This document shows, piece by piece, positions 1-8,087 of a stretch of DNA of 8,442 nucleotides; the stretch's first letter is position 1; every line of letters starts with the position of its first letter. The stretch spans positions 1 through 8,442 of the forward strand of contig JASHQT010000255.1 in NCBI GenBank assembly GCA_030039005.1, given 5' to 3'. Origin of the DNA: Bryobacteraceae bacterium. GTDB taxonomy: Bacteria; Acidobacteriota; Terriglobia; Bryobacterales; Bryobacteraceae. Under the pieces are notes generated by a model, which worked only from the letters and a program-made list of their open reading frames with translations, was not told the origin of the DNA and searched no databases. A program made the position numbers and the translations under genes.

Positions 1-1507
1 TTACCTGAGATGCGGCGGGCAATTCCGAAGCATTCCAACCGCCGCCGAGCGCTTGCACCAATTCCACCGCCGCGGTCATCTCATTGACGCGCAAAGTGAC
101 CTGGGTCTGCTGATTGCTTAACAGAGTGAGCTGCGCCGTCATCACGTCCAGGTACGGATCGAGACCGGTCTCGTAGCGCGCAGTCGCGATATTCAGATAT
201 CTTTGCGCCGCTTCCACCGCCTGATCCTCGCGATTGATCTGGTCCGACGCCACTCGCAGGGTCGCGATGTAATCTTCCACCTGCTGGAACGCCGTAAGGA
301 CGGCCTGCTTATAGGACGCGAGGTCGGCGTTGTATTGCGCTGTGTACTGCGCCATCGTCGCCCTGCGCAGGCCGGCATCGAAAATGGTTTCCGATGCCGA
401 CGCGCCCAACGACCAAAACAACGCGGGCACCGCGAACAACGTCTTCAGCGCCGACCCTTCCAGCCCGCCGCTTCCGGTGAGACTGAGGGTAGGATAATAG
501 GCGGCCTTCTCCACGCCGATGAGCGCGTTGGCCTGCGCCATGGTGCGCTCGGCGGCGGCGATATCGGGACGCCGCTGGAGCAGATCCGAAGGAACGCCGA
601 TGGGGATGGCCGGAACGGGCGTGGTGAGAGCTTTGACCGGCATCGAAAATTCGGACGCCGGTTTGCCGATCAGCATGGCGATGGCGTGCTCGTAGATGGC
701 GCGATTGGAGGCGATGCCCGCGCCTGCTTCTTCAGCATTTTTGAGCGTGACGTCGGCCTCGGCAACATCCTCCTCGCTATCGATGCCGGTTTCGTATAGC
801 GAGCGTGTCAGGTTCAGCGATTGTTTATCGGCTTCGATGGTGCGGTTATACAGATCCTGCAAGGCATCCTGCCCGCGGAGCTGAAAATAATATTCGGCCA
901 GATCGGCCTGTTCCGTCAGGCGCTCGTTTTCGAGATCGGCGGCGCTGACCTGCGCGGCGTAACGGTACTCCCGCACGGTATTGCGAACGCGGCCCCATAG
1001 GTCCGGCTCCCAAGAGACGTCGATCGGCAGCGTGATTTCAGTAAACGTTCGGCTCCCCCCTACTTGACTGCCTAACTGAGTCCCGGAGGAGTTGGCCACC
1101 ACTGCATTGACGGCACTCCCCCCGCCCGTGCCAGTCTTGGTGAACGAGGGATCCGCGGTGACGGTCGGAAAATATTGCGAGCGCACCTCGTTCACTTGCG
1201 CGCGGGCCGCCATGAAGTTCTGAAAATACTGCGCGATGTTCTGGTTGTTGATATCCAGCTGGTCTTCGAGGGCGTTCAGCTCCGGCTCATGGAACATCTC
1301 CCACCATTTGCCTTTGAGTTCCGCGTCCTGCGGACGTGCGGGCTGCCACGCGCCGGGCAAGGTGTTCTTGTAGGCCGCCGGAGCTGATTCCTTGAAGGCG
1401 GGCGGCGCGGGCGTGGCGGGAGGATGATACTTCGGCCCGACAGTACAGCCGGCGAATACGAGGAAAGCGATTGCAGCGGGTATTCCGAGTGCTCTCGATA
1501 TTTTCAC
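1..1507 (-). CDS. NodT/OprM-type outer-membrane efflux lipoprotein (TolC superfamily), 3' end cut by the window
   Basis: Reading the minus strand from GTG at 1507 gives 502 codons without a stop up to the left edge. The N-terminus is a lipoprotein signal peptide: MKISRALG, a hydrophobic stretch, then FAGC with Cys21 as the likely lipidated residue. TVGPKYHPP follows, typical of NodT-family channels. The tandem outer-membrane efflux repeats are visible. Repeat one has a coiled helix (~75-112), WEPDLWGRVRNTV (166-178) and YETGIDSEEDVAEA (238-251). Repeat two has PSDLLQRRPDIAAAER (306-321), AAYYPTLSLTGSGGL and YETGLDPYLDVMTAQ (445-459). The trimeric beta-barrel plus periplasmic tunnel forms the exit duct for the RND pump encoded upstream. 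ALGGGW at 486-491 is the usual C-terminal end of the family, so the true stop should lie within a few codons beyond position 1. The start overlaps the mdtC stop as GTGA and has GAGG 7 nt upstream. Its role is that of OpmB in muxABC-opmB; no symbol is assigned. Confidence 0.93.
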   Translation of the reverse strand, partial: MKISRALGIPAAIAFLVFAGCTVGPKYHPPATPAPPAFKESAPAAYKNTLPGAWQPARPQDAELKGKWWEMFHEPELNALEDQLDINNQNIAQYFQNFMAARAQVNEVRSQYFPTVTADPSFTKTGTGGGSAVNAVVANSSGTQLGSQVGGSRTFTEITLPIDVSWEPDLWGRVRNTVREYRYAAQVSAADLENERLTEQADLAEYYFQLRGQDALQDLYNRTIEADKQSLNLTRSLYETGIDSEEDVAEADVTLKNAEEAGAGIASNRAIYEHAIAMLIGKPASEFSMPVKALTTPVPAIPIGVPSDLLQRRPDIAAAERTMAQANALIGVEKAAYYPTLSLTGSGGLEGSALKTLFAVPALFWSLGASASETIFDAGLRRATMAQYTAQYNADLASYKQAVLTAFQQVEDYIATLRVASDQINREDQAVEAAQRYLNIATARYETGLDPYLDVMTAQLTLLSNQQTQVTLRVNEMTAAVELVQALGGGWNASELPAASQV

Positions 1508-1518
1508 GGCGTGGCCTC
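1504..1518 (-). promoter_or_regulatory. GTGA stop/start overlap with ribosome binding site for the outer-membrane channel gene
   Basis: The TGA of mdtC (1506-1504) shares bases with the GTG start of the channel gene (1507-1505). GAGG at 1518-1515 lies 7 nt before the GTG, a good Shine-Dalgarno spacing, and decides the GTG start because the lipoprotein signal peptide begins directly after it. Translational coupling of the two genes is inferred. Confidence 0.75.
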
Positions 1519-4500
1519 GCCCGGCGACAGCACATGCGCGCGCTTGTCGCCTTTCAATTTCAGGCGCATGGTGTCCATAAACAAATAGATGACGGGCGTC
1601 GTGTAGAGCGTCAGAGCCTGGCTGACGATCAGACCCCCGATGATCGAGATGCCGAGCGGCCGCCGCAGCTCGGATCCCATGCCAGTCCCCGCCGCCAGCG
1701 GAACGGCGCCGAACAAGGCCGCCATAGTGGTCATCATGATGGGGCGAAAACGCAGCGTGGAGGCTTCAAAGATCGAATCCCGCGTGTTCTTGCCTTCCAC
1801 GCGTTCCGCGTTCAATGCAAAATCGATCATCATGATCGCGTTCTTCTTCACAATGCCGATCAGCAGAATGATGCCGATGATGGACATCACGTCCAGTTCC
1901 GACTTGGTGACGAGCAAGGCGAGAATCGCACCCACGCTAGCCGGCGGCAGAGTGGAAAGGATGGTCAGGGGGTGGATCAGGCTTTCATACAGAATGCCGA
2001 GCACGATATAAACCGCCACGATCGCAGTCAAGATCAGGTAGGGCTCGGTCTGGAGGGATTGCTCGAAGGCTTGCAGCGTCCCGGCAAACTGGCCATGGAT
2101 CGAACTCGGCATGTTAAGACTTCGCTGGAGGCTTTCGATTTCTTGCGTTGCTTGTCCGAGTGAGACGCCCGGAGCGAGATTGAACGAAATGGTAACCGAC
2201 GGGAACAAACCGGTATGGTTCACCGCGAGCGGCGAAGTGGACGGCGCGTATTGGGTGACGGCCCGCAACGGAACCGCCCCTCCGCCGGTTGTAGGAATCA
2301 GATAAGTCTCATTCAGTCCCTCGGGCGATTGCCAATACTTGGGCGCCACCTCCATCACGACGTAATACTGATTCAACGCGGTGAAGATGGTAGAGACTTC
2401 GGCCTGGCCGAAAGCGTCGTACAAGGTATTGTCAAGGAGCTGTGGAGTCAGACCCAGGCGCGCCGCGGTGGGACGATCGTAGTTCAACAAGGCCTGCAAA
2501 CCGAAGTTCTGCTGGTCGGTATTGACGTCTTGAAATCCCGCGGCGTGGCGCAGCGCCGCCAGAAGCTTGGGACCATAGGTCTGCAGCTCCGCGGTGGTGT
2601 CGGCGGTGATGGTGTATTGATAACCGGCGTTGGCTTGACGCCCGCCGATCCGGATATCCTGCACCGCCTGCAAAAAGGTCGCCGCGCCGGGGATCCGGGC
2701 GAGTTTGGGACGCAGGCGCTGAATGATGGCTTGCGCGCCGGCGCGCTCGTCCAGCGGCTTGAGCGCAATGAATTCGTTGGCGGTGTTGGTGGCGCCTTGT
2801 CCGCCGGTGAATCCCATCACGTTCTGGACGCCCGGGTCGGCTTTGATGATATCCACGGACTGCTTCACCGCTTTTTCCATGGAGTAGAAAGAGGTGGACT
2901 GCGGCCCCTGCATGCCGCCTTGCAGCACGCCGGTGTCTTCCACCGGGAAAAATCCTTTGGGGATTTTTTCGATCAGGAAGACGTTCAGGGCGAGCGTGGC
3001 AACAAAGAGAATCAAAATCAGCGCCGGGTGATCCAGCCCCCAACCCAGGCTGGTCTGATATCCGCTCAGGAGCGCATTGAAACTGCGCTCACTCCAGTTG
3101 TAGAGCCGTCCGTGCCGTTGGTTGCGCTCCGAGGCGAGAACGCGTCCGCACATCATCGGCGTCGTGGTGAGCGAGATCACCATGGAAACCAGAATCGCGC
3201 TGGACAACGTAATGGCGAATTCGCGGAACAAACGGCCGATGATGCCGCCCATCATCAGAATGGGGATGAATACGGCGATGAGGGAAATGCTGATGGAAAA
3301 AACGGTGAAGCCGATTTCTTGCGCGCCTTTCAGCGCCGCCTGGATGGGCTCCATGCCGGCTTCCAGATGACGCGAGATATTCTCCATCACGACGATGGCA
3401 TCATCCACCACAAAGCCGCTGGCGATCGCCAGCGCCATCAGAGACAGATTGTCGAGAGTGAAACCGGCGAGATACATGATGGCGCAAGTTCCGATCAGCG
3501 ATACCGGCACGGCGACGGCGGGGATGAACGTCGCGCGCACGTTGCGCAGGAACACAAAGACCACCGCGATCACCAGCATCACGGAGATGAGCAGGGTCAT
3601 CTCGATATCGTTCACCGAGTCCCGGATGGTGAGCGTGCGGTCGAGAATCGTGATCAGATGCTCGCCCCGCTTGATGGTGGCTTGGAGCGACGGAAGAGCC
3701 GCCTTGATGGCGTCCACGGTGGTGATGATGTTCGCGCCCGGTTGCCGGAAGATGATCAGGTTCACCGATGGCTTGCCGTTGAGGAAGCCGGCCTGGCGGA
3801 CCGATTGCTGCGAGTCGATCACGTCGGCGACGTCCTCCAGGCGCACGGCGCCTCCGTTGTGATAGCCCACCACCAACGGTTTGTAGTCGGCGGCTTTCGA
3901 AATCTGATCGTTGGCGACGATGTCGGAGGTCACATGGCCGTCGAACAATTGTCCCTTGGCGAGATTCGAATTCTGTCCCGCGATTACCTGCTGAACAGCA
4001 GGCAGGCTGATGCCGTAGCTGGCGAGCTGGTTGGGATTCAGCTCCACGCGCACCGCGGGCAATGACGCGCCCACGGCGGTCACTTCGCCTACGCCCGCGA
4101 TCTGCGAGATGCGCTGCTCCATGACGGTGGAAGCTTCGTCGTAGAGCTCGGGGACGTCGTAGATGTCGGACTGGAGTCCCAGCACCATGATGGGCGAGTC
4201 GGCGGGATTCACTTTTCGATAAGTCGGGTTGGCAGGCAGATTCGCGGGCAGATACGTGCGGGCGGCATTGATGCCCGCCTCCACGTCGCGCGCGGCGCCG
4301 TTGATGTCGCGGCTCAGATCGAATTGCAGCGTGACGCTGGTTGTGCTGAGCGTGCTGGAGGACGTCATCTCGGTGATGCCGGCGATGTGCGCGAACTGCC
4401 GTTCGAGCGGCGTAGCGATGGAGGACGCCATGATGTCGGGGCTGGCGCCCGGCAGCGACCCGGCCACCGTAATGGTCGGAAAATCCACTTCCGGCAGCGG

Positions 4501-4605
4501 CGCCACGGGCAAAACCAAAAAGGCAATGCCGCCCGCAATCGCCACCGCCGCGGTGAGCAGCGTGGTGGCGACCGGACGTTCGATGAAGATGCGCGACGGG
4601 TTCAT
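1504..4605 (-). CDS. mdtC: MdtC-like RND (HAE1) multidrug efflux permease
   Basis: The second permease of the pump, 1033 residues, normal for the family (E. coli MdtC is about 1025). TM1 is ~10-32, the first periplasmic loop ~33-334, TM2-TM7 ~335-547, the second loop from IPKGFFPVEDTG (548) to ~855, and TM8-TM12 to ~1010. PVAPLPEVDFP, ITEMTSSS, DINGAARDVEA and YRKVNPADSPIM are MdtC-type signatures, distinct from the neighbour's SALPEVDYP and DVAEQEVQ. Proton-relay residues are kept: D401/D402 in TM4, K921 in TM10 (IVKKNAIMM) and T959 in TM11 (RPIMMTTMAA). The docking hairpin is short (IPTTGGGAVPL), unlike that of its partner. The start ATG at 4605 overlaps the upstream stop as ATGA; a GGGGAA stretch at 4620-4615, 9 nt before it, may act as a weak ribosome binding site. 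The gene ends in a GTGA overlap with the channel gene. In E. coli MdtB and MdtC form a mixed trimer, and the same is inferred here. Confidence 0.96.
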   Translation of the reverse strand: MNPSRIFIERPVATTLLTAAVAIAGGIAFLVLPVAPLPEVDFPTITVAGSLPGASPDIMASSIATPLERQFAHIAGITEMTSSSTLSTTSVTLQFDLSRDINGAARDVEAGINAARTYLPANLPANPTYRKVNPADSPIMVLGLQSDIYDVPELYDEASTVMEQRISQIAGVGEVTAVGASLPAVRVELNPNQLASYGISLPAVQQVIAGQNSNLAKGQLFDGHVTSDIVANDQISKAADYKPLVVGYHNGGAVRLEDVADVIDSQQSVRQAGFLNGKPSVNLIIFRQPGANIITTVDAIKAALPSLQATIKRGEHLITILDRTLTIRDSVNDIEMTLLISVMLVIAVVFVFLRNVRATFIPAVAVPVSLIGTCAIMYLAGFTLDNLSLMALAIASGFVVDDAIVVMENISRHLEAGMEPIQAALKGAQEIGFTVFSISISLIAVFIPILMMGGIIGRLFREFAITLSSAILVSMVISLTTTPMMCGRVLASERNQRHGRLYNWSERSFNALLSGYQTSLGWGLDHPALILILFVATLALNVFLIEKIPKGFFPVEDTGVLQGGMQGPQSTSFYSMEKAVKQSVDIIKADPGVQNVMGFTGGQGATNTANEFIALKPLDERAGAQAIIQRLRPKLARIPGAATFLQAVQDIRIGGRQANAGYQYTITADTTAELQTYGPKLLAALRHAAGFQDVNTDQQNFGLQALLNYDRPTAARLGLTPQLLDNTLYDAFGQAEVSTIFTALNQYYVVMEVAPKYWQSPEGLNETYLIPTTGGGAVPLRAVTQYAPSTSPLAVNHTGLFPSVTISFNLAPGVSLGQATQEIESLQRSLNMPSSIHGQFAGTLQAFEQSLQTEPYLILTAIVAVYIVLGILYESLIHPLTILSTLPPASVGAILALLVTKSELDVMSIIGIILLIGIVKKNAIMMIDFALNAERVEGKNTRDSIFEASTLRFRPIMMTTMAALFGAVPLAAGTGMGSELRRPLGISIIGGLIVSQALTLYTTPVIYLFMDTMRLKLKGDKRAHVLSPGEATP

Positions 4606-4620
4606 CGTCGGTGGTTCCCC
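4602..4620 (-). promoter_or_regulatory. ATGA stop/start overlap between mdtB and mdtC, weak ribosome binding site
   Basis: The mdtB stop TGA (4604-4602) and the mdtC start ATG (4605-4603) overlap by four bases. The only purine-rich match upstream is GGGGAA at 4620-4615, ending 9 nt before the ATG. Termination-reinitiation by the same ribosomes is the likely way the two permease subunits are kept in proportion (inference). Confidence 0.65.
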
Positions 4621-7600
4621 GGCCGTGGGGCGGCGAGTCCGCGGCGTCGGCGCGAGAAACGCGCGCCCAGATTATCGAAAAATATGTAAATCACCGGCGT
4701 GGTGTACAACGTCAGCGCTTGGCTCAAAAGCAGGCCGCCGATCATGGCAACGCCCAGCGGCCGCCGGATTTCCGAACCAATGCCGTGGCCGAAGGCCAGC
4801 GGGATGCCGCTGAGCAGCGCCGCCATGGTGGTCATCAGAATGGGCCGCAAGCGCAGCAAGGAAGCTTCATAGATGGCGTCGGTTGCGTTCTTGCCGCCGG
4901 TGCGCTCGGCTTCCAGCGCGAAGTCGACCATCATGATGCCATTCTTCTTCACGATCCCGATGAGAAGAATGATGCCGATGATGGAGACGATGTCCAAATC
5001 CAGGTGGAACAGCATCAGGGCCAACAACGCACCCACGCCCGCCGATGGCAGCGTGGAAAGAATCGTAATGGGATGAATGAAGCTTTCGTACAGCACGCCC
5101 AGTACGATATAGACCACTACTAGGGCCGCGAGAACCAGCAGCCCTTCGTTCGAAAGGGAACCCTCGAAGGCGGCCGCTGTTCCCTGATAATTCTTGACCA
5201 CGCTCGCCGGCGGATTCGCCTGCGTAATCACCTTGTCCATGGCGTCCAGTGCCTGGCCGAGCGAGTAGCGGCCAGCCAAATTGAAGGAAACGGTGACCGC
5301 GGGAAATTGCCCTTGCCGGTTTACCGAGAGCGCCTCGCTTTCGGTGTGCAGCCGGGTGAACGCGCTCAAAGGAACGGGCGTTTGAACGATAGACGTTGAC
5401 GAGGACGATCCCTCGGCGCTGTTGCTGGAAGACGAGCGCGAGGTTCCGGCCAGCGAAGTGTTAGCGCTCGACGAAACGCTACTCGAGGTGCTGGCGCTCG
5501 CGAGAACGGTGGATGCCGCGCTCGTGCTGGACGCCGTAGAAAGCGCCGACGTCGAACTCGCCGGGGTCGCGGTGGCCGCCGACGTCGTTCCGGTATTGGA
5601 GGCTGTCAAGCTCGAGGTGGAAGATGCCGGCACCGCCACGCCCGCCGTGGATGAAGCGGTCAGGAGCGCGTTTCCAGGCGTAGGCGTCGCGCCTGAGCCA
5701 GCACCAGAGGACGATCCGGCGGTGTTGGAGGCCGTCCCGGCCGCGGAGCTGCTGGTCAGCGAAGACTGGATGTAAATGTCCTGGAGCTTTTTGGGGTTGA
5801 GCTGAAACTTGGGGTCCGTCTCCAGAATGACGTGGTATTGATTCGTTTGCGTGTAGAGGGTGTTGATCTGGCGCTGCCCAAAGGCGTCGTAAAGCGTGTT
5901 GTCGATGGTCTCCGGCGTAATGCCGAAGCGCGATGCCGTGGGCCGGTCAATGGCCAGCGCCGTGGCCAGTCCGCCGAGCTGCTGGTCCGTGACTACGTCG
6001 GCCAGTTGCGGCAAGCCGTTCAATTTCGCAACCAGTTCATGAACCACGGAATTCAGCTCATTCTGATTCGGATCTTCGAGCGTGTATTGGTATTCGGTAC
6101 GGCTCACGCGGTCGTCCACCGTCAGATCCTGAACCGGCTGCATATAGAGCTTGATGCCGGCCACCTGATCGAGCTTCGGTTTCAGCCGTTCGATCACCGC
6201 CGTCGCTGAAATCTTGCGCTGGTCAAGCGGCTTCAGCGTGACCTGGATGCGTCCGCTATTGAGCGTGGTATTGGTGCCGTCAGGCCCGATGAAAGAAGAG
6301 ATATTCTGGACAGCCGGGTCGGCCAGCAACACTTTGCCCAGCTCCTGCTGAGCGTTGGACATCGCCGCAAAGGAGATGGACGGAGCGGCCTGGGATATGC
6401 CTTGAATCAGCCCGGTGTCCTGCGTCGGGAAAAATCCTTTGGGGATGATGGTGTACAGGATCACGGTGAGCACCAGAGTCGCGGCGGCCACCAGCAACGT
6501 GACGGTCTGATAGCGCAGCACCACTTTCAGAGTGCGGCCATAGAATGCGATGATCTGGTCGAAGATGTTCTCGGAGATCTGATAAAAACGCCCCTGCCGC
6601 TCGGGCGGCGTGTAGTTCAGCAGCCGCGCCGACATCATGGGGGTCAGCGTGAGCGACACAAACGCGGAAAGCACGATGGTGACCGCCAGCGTGATGGCGA
6701 ACTGCCGGAATAGCCGGCCTGCGATGTTGCTCATGAACAGCAGCGGGATGAGGACGGCGATCAGGGAGACGGTGAGGGAGAGAATGGTAAAGCCGATCTG
6801 TTCGGCGCCTTTGAGCGCCGCGGCCAGCGGCCGGTCGCCCTCTTCGATATACCGACTGATGTTTTCGATCATCACGATGGCGTCATCCACCACGAAACCG
6901 GTGGAAATGGTCAGGGCCATCATGGTGAGATTGTTCAGGCTGTAGCCGGCCAGATACATCACGCTGAACGTGCCCACCAGGGAAAGCGGCACCGCCACGC
7001 TGGGGATAATGGTGCCGGACAGGCTGCGCAGGAACAGGAAGATCACCAACACCACCAGCCCGACGGTCAGCATCAACTCGAACTCGACGTCGCTGACGGA
7101 GGCTCGGATCGACGTAGTCCGGTCCGAAACAATGCTGACGTGAATGGCTCTGGGCAGCGTGCTTTCAAGCTGCGGCAGCAGTTTCTCGATGTCGTTGACC
7201 ACGGTGATGGTGTTGGCGCCGGGCTGCCGCTGGATATTCAGGATCACAGCCGGCGTCTGGTCCACCCATGCGGCCAGGTCGTTGTTTTCGACGCCGTCGA
7301 TCACGTGCGCGACATCCTGCAGCATCACGGGAGCGCCGTCGCGATAGGCGACCACCACGGATTTGTAGTCGCCGCTGGTGAGCAGTTGATCGTTGGCGTT
7401 AATGGTGTAGTCCTGCGACGGGCCGTCGAAGTTTCCCTTCGCGGAATTGAGGCTGTTGCCGGTGAGAGAATTCCGCAGATCCTCCATGTTGATTCCGTAA
7501 GAGGACAACGCCGTGGGATTGGCCTGGATGCGGACTGCGGGTTTCTGGCCGCCTGAAATGGTGACCAGCCCGACTCCTGAAATTTGCGAGATCTTCGGCG

Positions 7601-8087
7601 ACAGCCGCGTGTCGGCATAGTCTTCCACCTGCGATAGCGGCAGCTGGTTCGACGTGAGCGCCAGCGTGAGAACCGGCGCGTCGGCGGGATTGGATTTGCT
7701 GTACACCGGAGGCGTCGGCAGGTTGGCGGGAAGATAGCTCTGCGCGGCGTTGATGGCGGCCTGCACCTCCTGTTCGGCTACATCGATGTCCAGGCTGAGT
7801 TGAAACTCCATCACGATGACCGAGACTCCGCCCGCGCTAGTGGATGTCATCTGGCTGAGCCCGGCCACCTCCCCAAACTGGCGCTCCAGCGGCGCCGTTA
7901 CGGCTGAGGCCACCACGTCCGGGCTGGCGCCGGGATAGGACGTCAGCACTTGAATGGTTGGATAGTCGACTTCGGGAAGCGCCGAGATGGGCAGTTGCAG
8001 GAAGGCAACCAGGCCCGCCAGGAACAGCGCCACCATCAGCAGCGCGGTGGCCACCGGACGGAGAATGAATTGCCTCGATGGATTCAT
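4602..8087 (-). CDS. mdtB: MdtB-like RND (HAE1) multidrug efflux permease with a large low-complexity insert
   Basis: A proton-driven inner-membrane exporter subunit of 1161 residues; MdtB relatives are about 1040, and the excess is one insert. Order: TM1 (~10-32) after MNPSR; first periplasmic loop with LPEVDYPTIQV and TAPLERQFG; TM2-TM7 (~335-547); second loop starting at IPKGFFPTQDTG; TM8-TM12 (~981-1137). Proton-relay residues are present: D401 and D402 in TM4 (GFVVDDAIV), K1048 in TM10 (GIVKKNG) and T1086 in TM11 (RPILMTTMAA). The D-D pair and loop motifs identify a drug-type rather than metal-type RND. DVAEQEVQAAINAA, GGQKPAVR and SDRTTSIRASV match E. coli MdtB rather than MdtC (from memory). 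Residues ~775-901 are a Ser/Ala/Thr/Gly-rich insert (separate entry). The start ATG at 8087 fits the family N-terminus, but no clear Shine-Dalgarno is seen before it. The C-terminus is Arg-rich (FSRRRRG) and its TGA overlaps the next start. It likely forms a mixed trimer with the MdtC-like subunit. Confidence 0.96.
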   Translation of the reverse strand: MNPSRQFILRPVATALLMVALFLAGLVAFLQLPISALPEVDYPTIQVLTSYPGASPDVVASAVTAPLERQFGEVAGLSQMTSTSAGGVSVIVMEFQLSLDIDVAEQEVQAAINAAQSYLPANLPTPPVYSKSNPADAPVLTLALTSNQLPLSQVEDYADTRLSPKISQISGVGLVTISGGQKPAVRIQANPTALSSYGINMEDLRNSLTGNSLNSAKGNFDGPSQDYTINANDQLLTSGDYKSVVVAYRDGAPVMLQDVAHVIDGVENNDLAAWVDQTPAVILNIQRQPGANTITVVNDIEKLLPQLESTLPRAIHVSIVSDRTTSIRASVSDVEFELMLTVGLVVLVIFLFLRSLSGTIIPSVAVPLSLVGTFSVMYLAGYSLNNLTMMALTISTGFVVDDAIVMIENISRYIEEGDRPLAAALKGAEQIGFTILSLTVSLIAVLIPLLFMSNIAGRLFRQFAITLAVTIVLSAFVSLTLTPMMSARLLNYTPPERQGRFYQISENIFDQIIAFYGRTLKVVLRYQTVTLLVAAATLVLTVILYTIIPKGFFPTQDTGLIQGISQAAPSISFAAMSNAQQELGKVLLADPAVQNISSFIGPDGTNTTLNSGRIQVTLKPLDQRKISATAVIERLKPKLDQVAGIKLYMQPVQDLTVDDRVSRTEYQYTLEDPNQNELNSVVHELVAKLNGLPQLADVVTDQQLGGLATALAIDRPTASRFGITPETIDNTLYDAFGQRQINTLYTQTNQYHVILETDPKFQLNPKKLQDIYIQSSLTSSSAAGTASNTAGSSSGAGSGATPTPGNALLTASSTAGVAVPASSTSSLTASNTGTTSAATATPASSTSALSTASSTSAASTVLASASTSSSVSSSANTSLAGTSRSSSSNSAEGSSSSTSIVQTPVPLSAFTRLHTESEALSVNRQGQFPAVTVSFNLAGRYSLGQALDAMDKVITQANPPASVVKNYQGTAAAFEGSLSNEGLLVLAALVVVYIVLGVLYESFIHPITILSTLPSAGVGALLALMLFHLDLDIVSIIGIILLIGIVKKNGIMMVDFALEAERTGGKNATDAIYEASLLRLRPILMTTMAALLSGIPLAFGHGIGSEIRRPLGVAMIGGLLLSQALTLYTTPVIYIFFDNLGARFSRRRRGLAAPRPGNHRR
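5385..5765 (-). other. ~127-residue Ser/Ala/Thr/Gly-rich low-complexity insert within the MdtB-like permease
   Basis: Residues ~775-901 of the MdtB-like protein. By hand count it holds 46 Ser, 25 Ala, 22 Thr and 10 Gly out of 127 (about 81% together). Only two residues are charged (R884, E892), and there is no aromatic, Cys or Lys. It lies between LQDIYIQ (768-774) and QTPVPLSAF (902-910). The MdtC-like paralog goes from TYLIP to AVPLRAV with about six residues between, and E. coli MdtB and AcrB have a short turn before VPLSS or VPFSAF (from memory). By alignment to AcrB this is the tip of a beta-hairpin in the DC docking subdomain of the second periplasmic loop, so the insert should lie in the periplasm near the adaptor and channel. 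The frame is intact on both sides and the flanks align normally. A short unit ASST(S) recurs at residues 811, 821, 843 and 852. It is probably a disordered linker; its function is unknown. Confidence 0.88.

Noticed and set aside
203..799. A 198-codon plus-strand open frame opposite the channel gene
   Set aside because: The minus strand here encodes clear channel motifs (RRPDIAAAER, YETGL); the plus-strand product is Arg/His/Gly-rich with no family features.
2948..2968. Inverted repeat AAAAATCC / GGATTTTT with a 5-base loop followed by T, resembling a terminator
   Set aside because: It encodes the conserved IPKGFFP motif of mdtC, and the mdtB copy at the same motif lacks the second arm. The stem is mostly A-T and lies mid-gene.
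2215..4065. A 616-codon open frame on the plus strand, opposite mdtC
   Set aside because: It is antisense to a clear RND permease. The predicted protein is rich in His, Asp, Arg, Gln and Gly with no recognisable domain, as expected of an out-of-frame shadow in G+C-rich DNA.
1820..5010. DNA similarity between the two permease genes (for example around 1840-1895 and 4928-4985) as a recent duplication
   Set aside because: Similarity is confined to conserved membrane motifs, and the proteins carry distinct MdtB and MdtC signatures, so they are old paralogs.
5385..5765. Insert read as a frameshift or a translated non-coding intrusion
   Set aside because: Its length keeps the frame, flanking blocks align on both sides with family sequence, there is no stop, and the biased composition runs through the whole segment rather than looking like an out-of-phase permease.
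5422..5775. A plus-strand open frame opposite the Ser-rich insert, rich in Glu, Val and Ala
   Set aside because: It is the complement of the Ser/Ala/Thr codons. The minus-strand frame continues without break into conserved permease sequence on both sides, so that is the real reading.
1504..8087. Heavy-metal (CusA/CzcA type) efflux pump
   Set aside because: TM4 has the VVDDAIV pair and the loops match the drug-exporting HAE1 class; the two-permease layout is that of mdtABC/muxABC.
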